DNA of 17,516 bases, from NCBI GenBank assembly GCA_946061355.1, contig CAMGRE010000024.1:1-17516 (forward strand). The letters are read 5' to 3'. The notes beneath the pieces are model-generated. The model had not been told where the DNA came from. It searched no databases and saw nothing but the letters and a program-made list of their open reading frames with translations. Shown here in pieces: positions 6,458 through 14,607 of the stretch. Each line of letters begins with the position of its first letter. Positions within the stretch are counted from its first letter, which is position 1. A program made the position numbers and the translations under genes. This stretch comes from an uncultured bacterium. GTDB taxonomy: Bacteria > Bacillota > Clostridia > Lachnospirales > Lachnospiraceae.

Positions 6458-8373
6458 AAAAGGAAAAAATCATACCGACTGCTTTTCCAATATTGATTTC
6501 CATACTGTTGTTCTCACTCCTCCTCAGCTTTCTCTACCGCTATGACAACAAATATACCTATGATTGTCTGCAGCCGGTCTCAGGGACACTTGTGCTCAGC
6601 GAGGAGAACCTGGCGGAAAACGGTGTCTATTATCTGACAAAAGGCTGGCAGTTGTATCCCGACGTCCTTCTTTCTCCGGAGGATTTTGCGGGAGATCATC
6701 TGCCCTCTGCCTATATGCAGACGGTAACGATCGGCAAACACAGCAGCTTTGCTTTTGACTCACCCTCCCGCTCCACAAGCGGCTGCGCGACCTATCATCT
6801 GACACTCATGCTGCCCGAAAAGACCGCTTCCTATATGCTGATCCTGCCCGAAATCTATTCGTGCTACCGTCTTTATGTGAACGGTACGGAAATTGCTTCC
6901 GAAGGATCTCCGGAACCGGAAAATTTTGTAGAAAAGATCAATCAGACCGATGTTGTCTTCACCGCAGGCGGGAGAACTGAGCTTCTCATCGCCGTGTCCA
7001 ATCGTTCCCACTTTTCCGGCGGCATGACGTACCCACCGGTTTTCGGACTGCCGAATGAAGTTTCCCACGTGGAAGCCACACGGTTTATGCTGGACATCAT
7101 CACGTTTGTGCTCGCATTGATCTGTACCCTTTTTTCCCTGTATCTGCAACTGGCTTTCCGTGGAGAACAAAATCTCCTGATCAGACTTTTTTTTGCGGTA
7201 TCACTGTGCGTTACGATTACCTATGCCTATCCGATCCTGTTTTTGTATGCGGAAGTTTCTCCCAAGCTGTGGTACGGGATTGAACTGGCGGCCATTTACG
7301 GCAGCTACCTGTCTGCCGTTATGCTCCAGAACGAGATCTGCGGAATGGAACCCGTTCTCCGGAACGTATCCACAGGTCTGCTGGCAGTATTCTGCGCATT
7401 CACGCTTGTGTTCGGCCTGCTGCCGTACTATCCACTGTGGCTCATCAAACTGTTCGGCATCAGCACCGTGTGTGTTAAGCTGATCACCGCTGCTTATCTG
7501 TCTTACTGTGCGATCCATTCCTTCGTTTCCGATCAGCAAAACAGCCGTATTCTTCTCGTCTGTACCACTGCATTTGTTGTCTCGATCGTATTTGACAGAC
7601 TGTTTCCCGGATGGGAGCCGATCGTTGGCGGGTGGCCGTCGGAATACGGTTTTGCCGCGATGATCCTCGGCATCAGCCTGATTCTGTGGAGAACCCTCTC
7701 CGAAGGATATCGCTTCAAGCTGTCCTTTGAGAATGAAAAGCGTCAGCTCACGAGGCAGATCGCCATTCAGAAGGCGCACTATCAAGAACTGAATGACAAA
7801 ATAGAAGAAGCCGTTCGTCTTCGCCATGACGAACGACATCACCTCCAGACACTTTACAATATTTATGAGACTAAGGACTATAGTCGTCTGGAACAATATC
7901 TCTCGGACTATGTCCTCTCTTCCATGCCGAAGGAGCGGACTCTGCTTTGCCGTAACCTGATCGTGGACGGCATGCTACGCTACTATGAGACACTGTGCAG
8001 TCAGACGGATATCACCTTCTTCTGCGAGGCAACGCTCCCGCCCTCCCTGACGATCACCGATGTGGAGCTCTCCATTCTGTTCGGCAATCTTCTGGAAAAT
8101 GCCTATGAGGCAGCGGGGCATGTGGGCTGTGAAAAACCGTTTATCACGATCCATGCGACTGTGACAGATGCTGCACTGTTTCTGCTCATTGAGAACAGCT
8201 ACGCCGTATCTCCCAAAAAAGACAGCGGACGTTTCCTCTCCACCAAGCACGAAGGATACGGCATGGGAACGCGCTCTGTCAGTTCCATTGTGGAAGAACA
8301 CGGCGGCCAGTGTGTCTTCCGATACAATAACGGCATTTTCAGCGTACATCTGCAATTCCCGCTGACTGCCTGA
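6454..8373 (+). CDS. 7-TM sensor histidine kinase, GHKL type
   Basis: Membrane sensor kinase of about 639 aa and probable partner of the LytTR regulator. From the TTG start: TM1 at about 7-28; an extracytoplasmic beta-rich domain at about 30-205 containing LPEIYSCYRLYVNGTEIASEG, like the jelly-roll sensor domain of 7TMR-DISM proteins; then seven hydrophobic helices at about 208-415. A short coiled linker follows, the phospho-acceptor H458 in RLRHDERHHL, and a GHKL ATPase with N-box NLLENAYEA (N545, N549) and G-box EGYGMGTRS. The frame also opens at ATG 6439, but GGAGG (6441-6445) fits the TTG at 6454, which overlaps the previous TGA, implying translational coupling. The jelly-roll fold suggests carbohydrate or envelope-ligand sensing (inference). 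Beyond the stop, 62 bp separate it from the convergent glucosidase gene, with no clear terminator. Confidence 0.9.
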   Translation: MKKEKIIPTAFPILISILLFSLLLSFLYRYDNKYTYDCLQPVSGTLVLSEENLAENGVYYLTKGWQLYPDVLLSPEDFAGDHLPSAYMQTVTIGKHSSFAFDSPSRSTSGCATYHLTLMLPEKTASYMLILPEIYSCYRLYVNGTEIASEGSPEPENFVEKINQTDVVFTAGGRTELLIAVSNRSHFSGGMTYPPVFGLPNEVSHVEATRFMLDIITFVLALICTLFSLYLQLAFRGEQNLLIRLFFAVSLCVTITYAYPILFLYAEVSPKLWYGIELAAIYGSYLSAVMLQNEICGMEPVLRNVSTGLLAVFCAFTLVFGLLPYYPLWLIKLFGISTVCVKLITAAYLSYCAIHSFVSDQQNSRILLVCTTAFVVSIVFDRLFPGWEPIVGGWPSEYGFAAMILGISLILWRTLSEGYRFKLSFENEKRQLTRQIAIQKAHYQELNDKIEEAVRLRHDERHHLQTLYNIYETKDYSRLEQYLSDYVLSSMPKERTLLCRNLIVDGMLRYYETLCSQTDITFFCEATLPPSLTITDVELSILFGNLLENAYEAAGHVGCEKPFITIHATVTDAALFLLIENSYAVSPKKDSGRFLSTKHEGYGMGTRSVSSIVEEHGGQCVFRYNNGIFSVHLQFPLTA

Positions 8374-8435
8374 ACCGGTCTCACCCAGAACCGCCGCCCA
8401 TACTGCGCATGATTCTATTTTGTGCTCTCTTTGAT

Positions 8436-10121
8436 CTAGCTTTCTTCCGGCGCGGATATTTTGTAGGCAACCGCCTCGTACGGTCTCAAATATCCGCCCG
8501 GTTCCTCCTCGTAATTTCCTGCCAGAACAGATGCCTTGGCAGGCTGCTCCTCAAACTTCACATGATTGGGCGTAAAGTTACAGAATACAAAGACCTCTGT
8601 CTCCCTGAGTTTTCTTTTATAAGCAAAGATCTGGTCACTCTCCTCTAAGAGCATCTCAAAATCACCGTATACGATCACTTCCTCCTCGTGACGCAGTCGT
8701 ATGATCTCACGATAGAAATTGTAAACCGATCTGGGATCATCCATCTGCCGTTTCGCATTGATCTCTCTGTAGTTGCTATTGACTGCGATCCACGGCTCCC
8801 CTGTTGTAAATCCGGCATTCACATCACCGTTCCACTGCATTGGTGTCCTTGCATTGTCCCTGCCTGCCCGTTTCAGATAAGACATCATTTCCTCAGCGGG
8901 CATACCCTGCTGCTCCACCATCTCATGATAAGCATTGATGGATTCCACATCCCTATAATCCGAGAGCCTATCGAAACCGGCGTTTGTCATCCCCAGTTCT
9001 TCTCCCTGGTAAACGTACGGCGTTCCCTTCATGAACATCTGACAAAGCGCCAACATCTTGGCTGATCTCTCCCGGTACTCACTGCTGTCATTCCCGAATT
9101 TGGATACGGCTCTCGGCTGGTCATGATTTCCCCAGAACAGTGCATTCCAGGATACCCCTTCCAGGCCCTCTTCCCACTTCTTCCATACCGCTTTCAGTTC
9201 CTTTAAGTTTACCGGATCAGTGCTCCACTTTCCGTATTTTCCTTCACCCAGACTGACATGTTCGAACTGGAACACCATGTCCAGCTCGTTCCTGTCCTTG
9301 CCGGCATATTTCTTTGCCTCCTCCACCGTGACGCAGGATGTCTCCCCGACTGTCATAATATCGTACTTGGAGAGCACCTCCCTGTTCATTTCCTGCAGGT
9401 ACTCATGCACATGAGGTCCGTGGGCACAATAAGGAGAGAGATCGCCGTACAGACCGTTCACCTCACCGTCAGGGAAGTTTGGATCCTTGGAGATCAGGCT
9501 GATCACATCCATGCGGAAGCCGTCTACTCCCTTCTCCAGCCACCAGTGCATCATGTCATAGACTTTGTGGCGCAGAGCGCTGTTATCCCAGTTTAAGTCA
9601 GGCTGCTTCTTGGAAAAAATATGCAAATAATACATCCCGGTCGCTTCGTCATACTGCCATGCGCTTCCGCTGAACCAGGAGCCCCAGTTATTCGGCTCTT
9701 TCCCGTCCTTCGGATCCTTCCAGATGTAGAAATCCCGATACGGATTATCCTTACTCTTACGGCTCTCCACAAACCATGCGTGCTCATCGGACGTATGGTT
9801 CACAACGAGATCCATAACGATACGGATATTTCTCTCGTGAGCCTCACGAAGCAGACTGTCAAAGTCATCCATGTTTCCGAACTCTTCCATGATATCCTGA
9901 TAATCACTGATATCATAGCCGTTGTCATCATTGGGCGAGCGATACACCGGAGACAGCCATATAATGTCAATCCCGAGTTGTTTCAGATAATCAAGTTTAC
10001 TGATGATTCCAGGCAGATCGCCGATCCCATCCCCATTGCTGTCGCAGAAGCTTCTCGGATAGATCTGGTAAACTACCGCTTCCTTCCACCATTTTGATTC
10101 TTTCCACCATTTATTGCTCAT
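8436..10121 (-). CDS. malL: Oligo-1,6-glucosidase / alpha-glucosidase, GH13
   Basis: Cytoplasmic 561-aa glycoside hydrolase. The family signatures are VVYQIYPRSF, the calcium-loop-like DSNGDGIGDLPGI, VVNHTSDEH, nucleophile D205 in GFRMDVI, acid/base E260 in VGET, and D334 in WGNHDQPR. V206 directly after the nucleophile is the residue linked to alpha-1,6 specificity in isomaltases (Ala or Thr in alpha-1,4 enzymes), so isomaltose-type oligosaccharides are the likely substrate. The N-terminus holds a six-codon duplication, KWWKES-KWWKEA. GGAAGG lies 8 nt before the ATG. It is last in the ABC transporter operon, 29 bp behind the second permease, so it probably hydrolyses the sugar that the transporter brings in. 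Trehalose-6-phosphate or sucrose hydrolase activity is a less likely alternative. Confidence 0.9.
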   Translation of the reverse strand: MSNKWWKESKWWKEAVVYQIYPRSFCDSNGDGIGDLPGIISKLDYLKQLGIDIIWLSPVYRSPNDDNGYDISDYQDIMEEFGNMDDFDSLLREAHERNIRIVMDLVVNHTSDEHAWFVESRKSKDNPYRDFYIWKDPKDGKEPNNWGSWFSGSAWQYDEATGMYYLHIFSKKQPDLNWDNSALRHKVYDMMHWWLEKGVDGFRMDVISLISKDPNFPDGEVNGLYGDLSPYCAHGPHVHEYLQEMNREVLSKYDIMTVGETSCVTVEEAKKYAGKDRNELDMVFQFEHVSLGEGKYGKWSTDPVNLKELKAVWKKWEEGLEGVSWNALFWGNHDQPRAVSKFGNDSSEYRERSAKMLALCQMFMKGTPYVYQGEELGMTNAGFDRLSDYRDVESINAYHEMVEQQGMPAEEMMSYLKRAGRDNARTPMQWNGDVNAGFTTGEPWIAVNSNYREINAKRQMDDPRSVYNFYREIIRLRHEEEVIVYGDFEMLLEESDQIFAYKRKLRETEVFVFCNFTPNHVKFEEQPAKASVLAGNYEEEPGGYLRPYEAVAYKISAPEES

Positions 10122-10150
10122 TCCTGTTACCTTCCGATCCTCTTATTGTA

Positions 10151-10990
10151 TTATTGTTTTACCGCGCCCGATACCACACCGGAGATGATCCACTTCTGGC
10201 ATATGATGTAAAATATCAGAACGGGAAGTATCACGAGCAGATACGAAGCAAATGCCAGATTATACTGTGTATTGAACTGTCCCTGGAAAACAAACTGGGC
10301 CAGCTGCAATGTCTGATACTTCTTGTCGCTCAAAAGAACCAGCGGCATCAAGAAATCATTCCACGTCCACATGACCGACAGGATGGCGACCGTCGCCGTC
10401 ATCGGCTTTAAGATCGGAAAAATGATCTTGAAAAATATCTGAATCGGGGAAGCTCCGTCAATCATCGCTGCCTCATCCAGGTTCTCCGTAATGGAGCGGA
10501 TATAGCCCGTGTAGAGGAATGTATTCATCGGCATACCAAACACCACATACAGAAAGGTGATGCCGACAACATTGTCCACATGGAAGCGATACGCCTGATT
10601 CACAAGTGGCAGCATCAGCACATTGAACGGAATGAACATTGCACTGATAAAATAATAGTACATCAGATTAAAGAAACGGCTCTTTTTCCGCTTTCTCTCG
10701 ATCGCATAAGAAGCAAGGGCGTTCGTCACGATCGTAAACCCGAGATTCACGAATGTGATAAATACGGTATTTGCGAATTTCTTCGGAAATTCCGTCATCT
10801 CCCATGCCTTGCGGAAATTGTCCCACTGGATGCTCTTCGGCAGCGCCAACACATTCGCCATCTCCTGCGGACTCTTCAATGCGATCACAACCGTCATATA
10901 GAGCGGGCCAAAAATAAATACAGCTGCAATCAAAAAGAGAAGCAGTGTAACAGGCCAGTTTGTTTTTTGTCCGATCTTTTTCCCTGTCAT
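10151..10990 (-). CDS. CUT1 sugar ABC transporter permease, MalG-like
   Basis: Inner subunit of a carbohydrate importer, 279 aa, with about six membrane helices. The EAA loop that docks on the ATPase is at 169-196 (NLDEAAMIDGAS, ending IIFPILKP). The C-terminal GAVKQ ending is typical of MalG-type permeases. Its ATG overlaps the stop of the first permease as TGATG, so the two subunits are translationally coupled and should be made in equal amounts. The substrate is inferred from the neighbouring glucosidase. Confidence 0.92.
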   Translation of the reverse strand: MTGKKIGQKTNWPVTLLLFLIAAVFIFGPLYMTVVIALKSPQEMANVLALPKSIQWDNFRKAWEMTEFPKKFANTVFITFVNLGFTIVTNALASYAIERKRKKSRFFNLMYYYFISAMFIPFNVLMLPLVNQAYRFHVDNVVGITFLYVVFGMPMNTFLYTGYIRSITENLDEAAMIDGASPIQIFFKIIFPILKPMTATVAILSVMWTWNDFLMPLVLLSDKKYQTLQLAQFVFQGQFNTQYNLAFASYLLVILPVLIFYIICQKWIISGVVSGAVKQ

Positions 10991-11874
10991 CAGCTCACCT
11001 TCTCCTCTCTCTTCTCCAGTACCCTTAACTGAAATACGGAAATCAGAACGACCATGACGAACATGAGCACCGCATTGGCAGACTGGTATGCGAACTGCCC
11101 GCCGCTGAAGCCTTTCTTGTAGATCAGCACAGAGATCGTCGTCGTCGCTGTGCCCGGTCCTCCGTTCGTCATCGCGAGGAACTGGTCAAACGCCATCAGG
11201 AAATTTTTTCCGCTGAGCACCATATTGATCGTGAAAAAAGGTGCGATCAACGGAAACGTAATTTTCATAAACCGCTTGATTCCGGTCGCGCCGTCAAGCG
11301 CTGCCGCTTCATACAAACCCTTGTCAACGGTCTGCAGACCGGATAAATATATCAACGTATTAAATGCCATGGACTGCCAGATCGTAACGATCAACAGGCC
11401 GATCCACGCATGGGTTGTTCCGAGTATGTTTTTGCTTAATATTTCAATTCCCATCGCCTTGCCGAACATGGGAACGATATTGGAAAAAATATATTTGAAC
11501 ACATAGCTGATGATCAGCGTGCCCAGCATATACGGCAGGAAATAAACCGCCTTCAGGAAATTCTTTCCTTTTACGTTTGTATTCAGGGCACATGCGAGCG
11601 CAAGGCTCAATACATTTACGAGCACTGTCGCGCAGATCGCAAACTTGAACGTAAAAAAGTATGCGGACAAAACGTTTTTGTCCTTAAAGATATTGAGATA
11701 ATTCCTAAGTCCCACAAAATTCCAGTCCCCGTATCCCTTCCAGTCGGTAAAACTGAAAAACACACCCTGTAAAAAGGGAAATGTGTGAAAAATAAAAAAC
11801 AGCACTGCCATCGGCACTACCATGATATAAAAATAAACATTGATCTTCTTTTTTTGCTTCATAGCGCCACCCAT
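10990..11874 (-). CDS. CUT1 sugar ABC transporter permease, MalF-like
   Basis: First permease of the importer, 294 aa with about six helices and an EAA loop at 188-212 (YEAAALDGATG, ending FPLIAP). The N-terminus MKQKKKINVYFYIMVVP is the usual short basic lead into TM1. The start is uncertain: ATG 11874 has only a weak GAGAAAG site, while ATG 11862 (four codons later) has GGGTGG at rather close spacing. It lies 87 bp behind the binding-protein gene across a stable hairpin. No ATPase gene is in the operon. Confidence 0.9.
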   Translation of the reverse strand: MGGAMKQKKKINVYFYIMVVPMAVLFFIFHTFPFLQGVFFSFTDWKGYGDWNFVGLRNYLNIFKDKNVLSAYFFTFKFAICATVLVNVLSLALACALNTNVKGKNFLKAVYFLPYMLGTLIISYVFKYIFSNIVPMFGKAMGIEILSKNILGTTHAWIGLLIVTIWQSMAFNTLIYLSGLQTVDKGLYEAAALDGATGIKRFMKITFPLIAPFFTINMVLSGKNFLMAFDQFLAMTNGGPGTATTTISVLIYKKGFSGGQFAYQSANAVLMFVMVVLISVFQLRVLEKREEKVS

Positions 11875-11905
11875 TTTGTTTCTTTCTCACAGAGAGAGTT
11901 TATGC

Positions 11906-11938
11906 ACAGCCGCCTCCCGAAGAAGGAAGGCTGACTGT
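11906..11938 (-). terminator. Hairpin between the binding-protein and permease genes
   Basis: On the minus strand, arms 11925-11938 and 11906-11918 form about 13 pairs with two G-U pairs and one bulged A, around a 6-nt loop. No U-run follows. It is more likely an mRNA-stabilising or partly terminating element that keeps the lipoprotein in excess over the permeases, as in many sugar ABC operons. Confidence 0.5.
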
Positions 11939-11961
11939 ACACAAACCGGAAAAACTTACTC

Positions 11962-13293
11962 TTATCCTACGTTTGCAGCATCATACTGCTCATCACACAT
12001 TGTCAGTGTCTCGGAGATATTCTGATCATCCGCCATGCCGTTTACTTTGTTCAGCGCAAACTGCTGTAAGATACTTGCAAGGTCAAAGCCATTCGGATAG
12101 TAGTGATCCGGGAAGTTGGAAACTCTGCCCTCTGCGATATCTTTGCTGACACCTGTTACGGTAGGATTCGTCTGCTCTACGCCGTGTACTGCGGAGAATG
12201 CGAACTGATCCTCAATGTAGGAAGCTGCCACCTCAGGTGTCAATGCGTAGCGGATAAATTCTTTAGCCGCTGCCTGCTGTGCGTCCGTTCCCTGATTGGA
12301 TACTGCGAGCAGAACGTCAACACCGGAAGTAACCGTATTCCTGTCTGCGTCATCAACCGACGGGAATGCGAACATGTTTACCTTGACGTCCGGATTCGTA
12401 TTCAGGAATTCGGAAATTGCCCAGTTACCGTTGATCATCATCGCTGCGCCGCCGTTTGCAAAGACAGCGTTGCCGTCTGTATAAGTCGTTCCCATGAAAT
12501 CATCCTGTGCATAGTCAAGCAGCCAGAGGTATTTCTCCAGTACTTCCTCATGCGTGCCCACAAATGTCGCATTGCCTGCTTTTCTCTGATCCGTGAAATC
12601 AGCTGCCGGGATCACCGGTGCCATGCTGTTCCATTCAGGCAGGCAGGTCCAGGCGTCACCAAAGGTCAGTTCAAACGGTGTGATTCCCGCATCCTTTAAC
12701 TTCTTCACGACATCCTGGAACTCACTCCATGTTTCCGGCACTTCCACGCCTGCCTGTGCAAACAGGTCTTCATTGTACAGAACGCCGGATGCATTTGTAG
12801 CATACGGAATGCCATATACTGTCTGCTCCTGATCCACATTTACATCATAAACCATCTCCAGATAAGCTTCCTGTACCTGTGACACGAAATCCTCTCCGCT
12901 TAAGTCTAACAGAACGCCTGCCCCCTGCAGTTCGGTATAGTTGGAATCGCCGCCCATCGCAACGATCTCCGGCACATCATTCTTGGTAAGTCTTGTCTTC
13001 AATACGGTTGCCGCATCCTTCTCCGAAGTCAGCGTAATGGAAATATTCGGATTCTTTTCCATAAATCCGTCTATCATCTTCTGCAAAATCGCAGCATTCT
13101 CTGTCTTGGTGGAGAACAGCTCCAGTTCCACCGCTTCTCCGTCTGCCGAAGCCTCTGCCGCAGAACTGTCCGCAGCAGTTCCTCCTGCCGGTTCATCCGC
13201 GGAAGCCTTCTCCGTCTTTGCACCACAGCCTGCCAGCAGGCTCATCGCCATTACGACTGTCAATCCAAGTGCAGCCAGTTTTTTCCCTTTCAT
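11962..13293 (-). CDS. Sugar ABC transporter substrate-binding lipoprotein
   Basis: Extracellular binding lipoprotein of 443 aa that captures the sugar for the two permeases. The signal peptide ends in the lipobox LLAGC with C23 as the acylated cysteine, followed by an Ala/Ser/Glu-rich tether (about 24-54) and a periplasmic-binding fold of the family 1 type. Recognisable segments are MIDGFMEKNPNISI, NDVPEIVAMGGDS, YGIPYATNASGVLYNEDLFAQAGVEVPETWSE and AAAMMINGNWAISEF-like. The frame opens further upstream, at 13377, but AGGAGGG before the ATG at 13293 and the signal peptide fix the start. Its promoter is bracketed by two LacI-type operators. Confidence 0.93.
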   Translation of the reverse strand: MKGKKLAALGLTVVMAMSLLAGCGAKTEKASADEPAGGTAADSSAAEASADGEAVELELFSTKTENAAILQKMIDGFMEKNPNISITLTSEKDAATVLKTRLTKNDVPEIVAMGGDSNYTELQGAGVLLDLSGEDFVSQVQEAYLEMVYDVNVDQEQTVYGIPYATNASGVLYNEDLFAQAGVEVPETWSEFQDVVKKLKDAGITPFELTFGDAWTCLPEWNSMAPVIPAADFTDQRKAGNATFVGTHEEVLEKYLWLLDYAQDDFMGTTYTDGNAVFANGGAAMMINGNWAISEFLNTNPDVKVNMFAFPSVDDADRNTVTSGVDVLLAVSNQGTDAQQAAAKEFIRYALTPEVAASYIEDQFAFSAVHGVEQTNPTVTGVSKDIAEGRVSNFPDHYYPNGFDLASILQQFALNKVNGMADDQNISETLTMCDEQYDAANVG

Positions 13294-13321
13294 AACAAAT
13301 CCCTCCTGATACTCTTTGTTT

Positions 13322-13335
13322 GTGTTGCGTAACAC
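13322..13335. promoter_or_regulatory. LacI-family operator, downstream copy
   Basis: GTGTTGCGTAACAC, a near-perfect palindrome with the central CG typical of LacI/GalR operators. It falls at about +7 to +20 of the binding-protein transcript, where bound repressor would block elongation. Confidence 0.75.
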
Positions 13336-13348
13336 TAGCGTTGTAATT

Positions 13349-13377
13349 ATATTAGCATTTGGTACTTTTTTATTCAA
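13349..13377 (-). promoter_or_regulatory. Promoter of the sugar ABC operon
   Basis: On the minus strand, -35 TTGAAT (13372-13377), 17-bp spacer and extended -10 TGC-TAATAT (hexamer 13349-13354). The start would lie near 13342. Confidence 0.6.
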
Positions 13378-13380
13378 GAG

Positions 13381-13394
13381 GTGTTACGCAACAC
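13381..13394. promoter_or_regulatory. LacI-family operator, upstream copy
   Basis: GTGTTACGCAACAC, the exact reverse complement of the site at 13322. It sits just upstream of the -35 box. The two centres are 59 bp apart, so both block the promoter and a repression loop is possible. Confidence 0.75.
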
Positions 13395-13414
13395 CAATTA
13401 TTTTCACAAATAGA

Positions 13415-13453
13415 AATGCCATAAATTATGCACATCGCACAATTTATGGCATT
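13415..13453. terminator. Long AT-rich hairpin between lacI and the ABC operon
   Basis: A perfect 13-bp stem (13415-13427 with 13441-13453) and three further TGC/GCA pairs around ACATC. The run of T after it is weak on the minus strand (TCTATTTG) and short on the plus strand (CTTTTG). It may be a back-up terminator insulating the ABC promoter. Confidence 0.5.
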
Positions 13454-13479
13454 CTTTTGCTGATCACTATTTCCTTTTC

Positions 13480-13506
13480 AAAAGGCGGATCCTGTTCGCG
13501 GATCCG
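13480..13506 (-). terminator. Intrinsic terminator of lacI
   Basis: On the minus strand a 7-bp CGGATCC/GGATCCG stem with a 7-nt loop, followed by CCTTTT, begins 8 nt after the lacI stop codon. Confidence 0.55.
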
Positions 13507-13514
13507 GATATGCT

Positions 13515-14561
13515 TTACGGATTTTCTCCGGCTTCCCGTGATATGCTTTTTACACTTCCCCTTACGCCAAGCTCCACCGGGAGATGAATATTGTTCTCCT
13601 CGCACGGCTCCCCCTTGATGAGCCGATGCAGCATCTGGAACGCATAATACCCCTTGTCCTCCACGCTCTGCTGTACCGTCGTCAGCATCGGACTGCAATG
13701 CTCCGCAAACACATTGTCATCGAAGCCGGCAACAGAGATGTCCTCCGGCACACGGATCCCCTGTGTCTGGAAAATGTGGATGGCGTCACTGGCATAAAAG
13801 TCGGAGGCAAAGAACAGTGCGGTAAACTCATTCAGGCGTTTCCTGCAGAACTCCCAGAGAATGCTGTGCCTTGTCACCTTCTTGTAGCTGATCGGGATAT
13901 AATCCGACTGCCGGTAAGGGATCCCGTATTCCTCCAGCGCTTTCTGATAGCCCTTCAGTCGCTCTCTGTCAACGCCTACCGGATTCTCCTCATCCGCAAG
14001 GAATGCGATGCGTCTGTGCCCTCTGTGCAGCAGATACTTTGTCATCTGATAGCCGCCGCCGAAATCATCCAGCCCCACATTATGAAACTCGCCGGTATGA
14101 TCCTCATAATAGGAATCGATAAAGACGACCGGCAGCTCCATCTGGCGCCTAATCTTCTCCACGTCCGAAGACTTACAGCCCAGCACGATGAGCCCCTCGA
14201 TATTCCAGAGAGAGGCAAGGCGCACGGTCTCGTCTATACTTCCTGCCGTATAGAGCATCATGTAATAGCCATGCTCTCTGATCTCCCTCTCCAGCGCACC
14301 AACGATCGTACCGTAAAACGGATCCGATATGATATTGTTGTCGGAACGTCTGTCGTAATTCATGATCACACCGATGATCTTGGAGCCGTAATTGGCAAGC
14401 ATCCGCGCTCCCATATTGGAGACATAATTTGAGTTGTCAATCACTTCCTGCACTTTACGCAGCGTTTCCCTCGACATTTTCTTTGTCCTGCCATGCAGCA
14501 CATTTGCCACGGTCGTCGGACTGACTCCGGCGATCTCCGCCATATCTTTGATCGTAATCAT
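13515..14561 (-). CDS. LacI-family transcriptional repressor
   Basis: Local regulator of 348 aa. The N-terminal helix-turn-helix TIKDMAEIAGVSPTTVANVLHG is at 3-24 and the hinge helix with GARMLANYG at 51-59. The sugar-binding core runs from KIIGVIMNYD to the end, with LNE-FTALFFASDFYA and SVAGFDDNVFAEHCSPMLTTVQQ as usual landmarks. The frame opens at TTG 14567, but AGAGGA lies 7 nt before the ATG at 14561. It is followed by a terminator and then the ABC operon promoter with its two operators, so it very probably represses that operon and is released by an imported sugar. The effector is not known. Confidence 0.92.
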   Translation of the reverse strand: MITIKDMAEIAGVSPTTVANVLHGRTKKMSRETLRKVQEVIDNSNYVSNMGARMLANYGSKIIGVIMNYDRRSDNNIISDPFYGTIVGALEREIREHGYYMMLYTAGSIDETVRLASLWNIEGLIVLGCKSSDVEKIRRQMELPVVFIDSYYEDHTGEFHNVGLDDFGGGYQMTKYLLHRGHRRIAFLADEENPVGVDRERLKGYQKALEEYGIPYRQSDYIPISYKKVTRHSILWEFCRKRLNEFTALFFASDFYASDAIHIFQTQGIRVPEDISVAGFDDNVFAEHCSPMLTTVQQSVEDKGYYAFQMLHRLIKGEPCEENNIHLPVELGVRGSVKSISREAGENP

Positions 14562-14598
14562 TCGCAAGTCCTCTCTCGTAAATTCTATCTTTGACCGT

Positions 14599-14607
14599 AG
14601 TATATCA
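14599..14607 (-). promoter_or_regulatory. Putative extended -10 promoter of lacI
   Basis: TGATATACT on the minus strand: an extended -10 (TGn) plus TATACT, starting in the stop codon of the ATPase gene. No good -35 is seen. The implied leader is about 30 nt. Confidence 0.35.

Noticed and set aside
8374..8435. Shared terminator between the kinase and glucosidase genes
   Set aside because: CGGTTC occurs as direct copies rather than an inverted pair, and no U-run follows.
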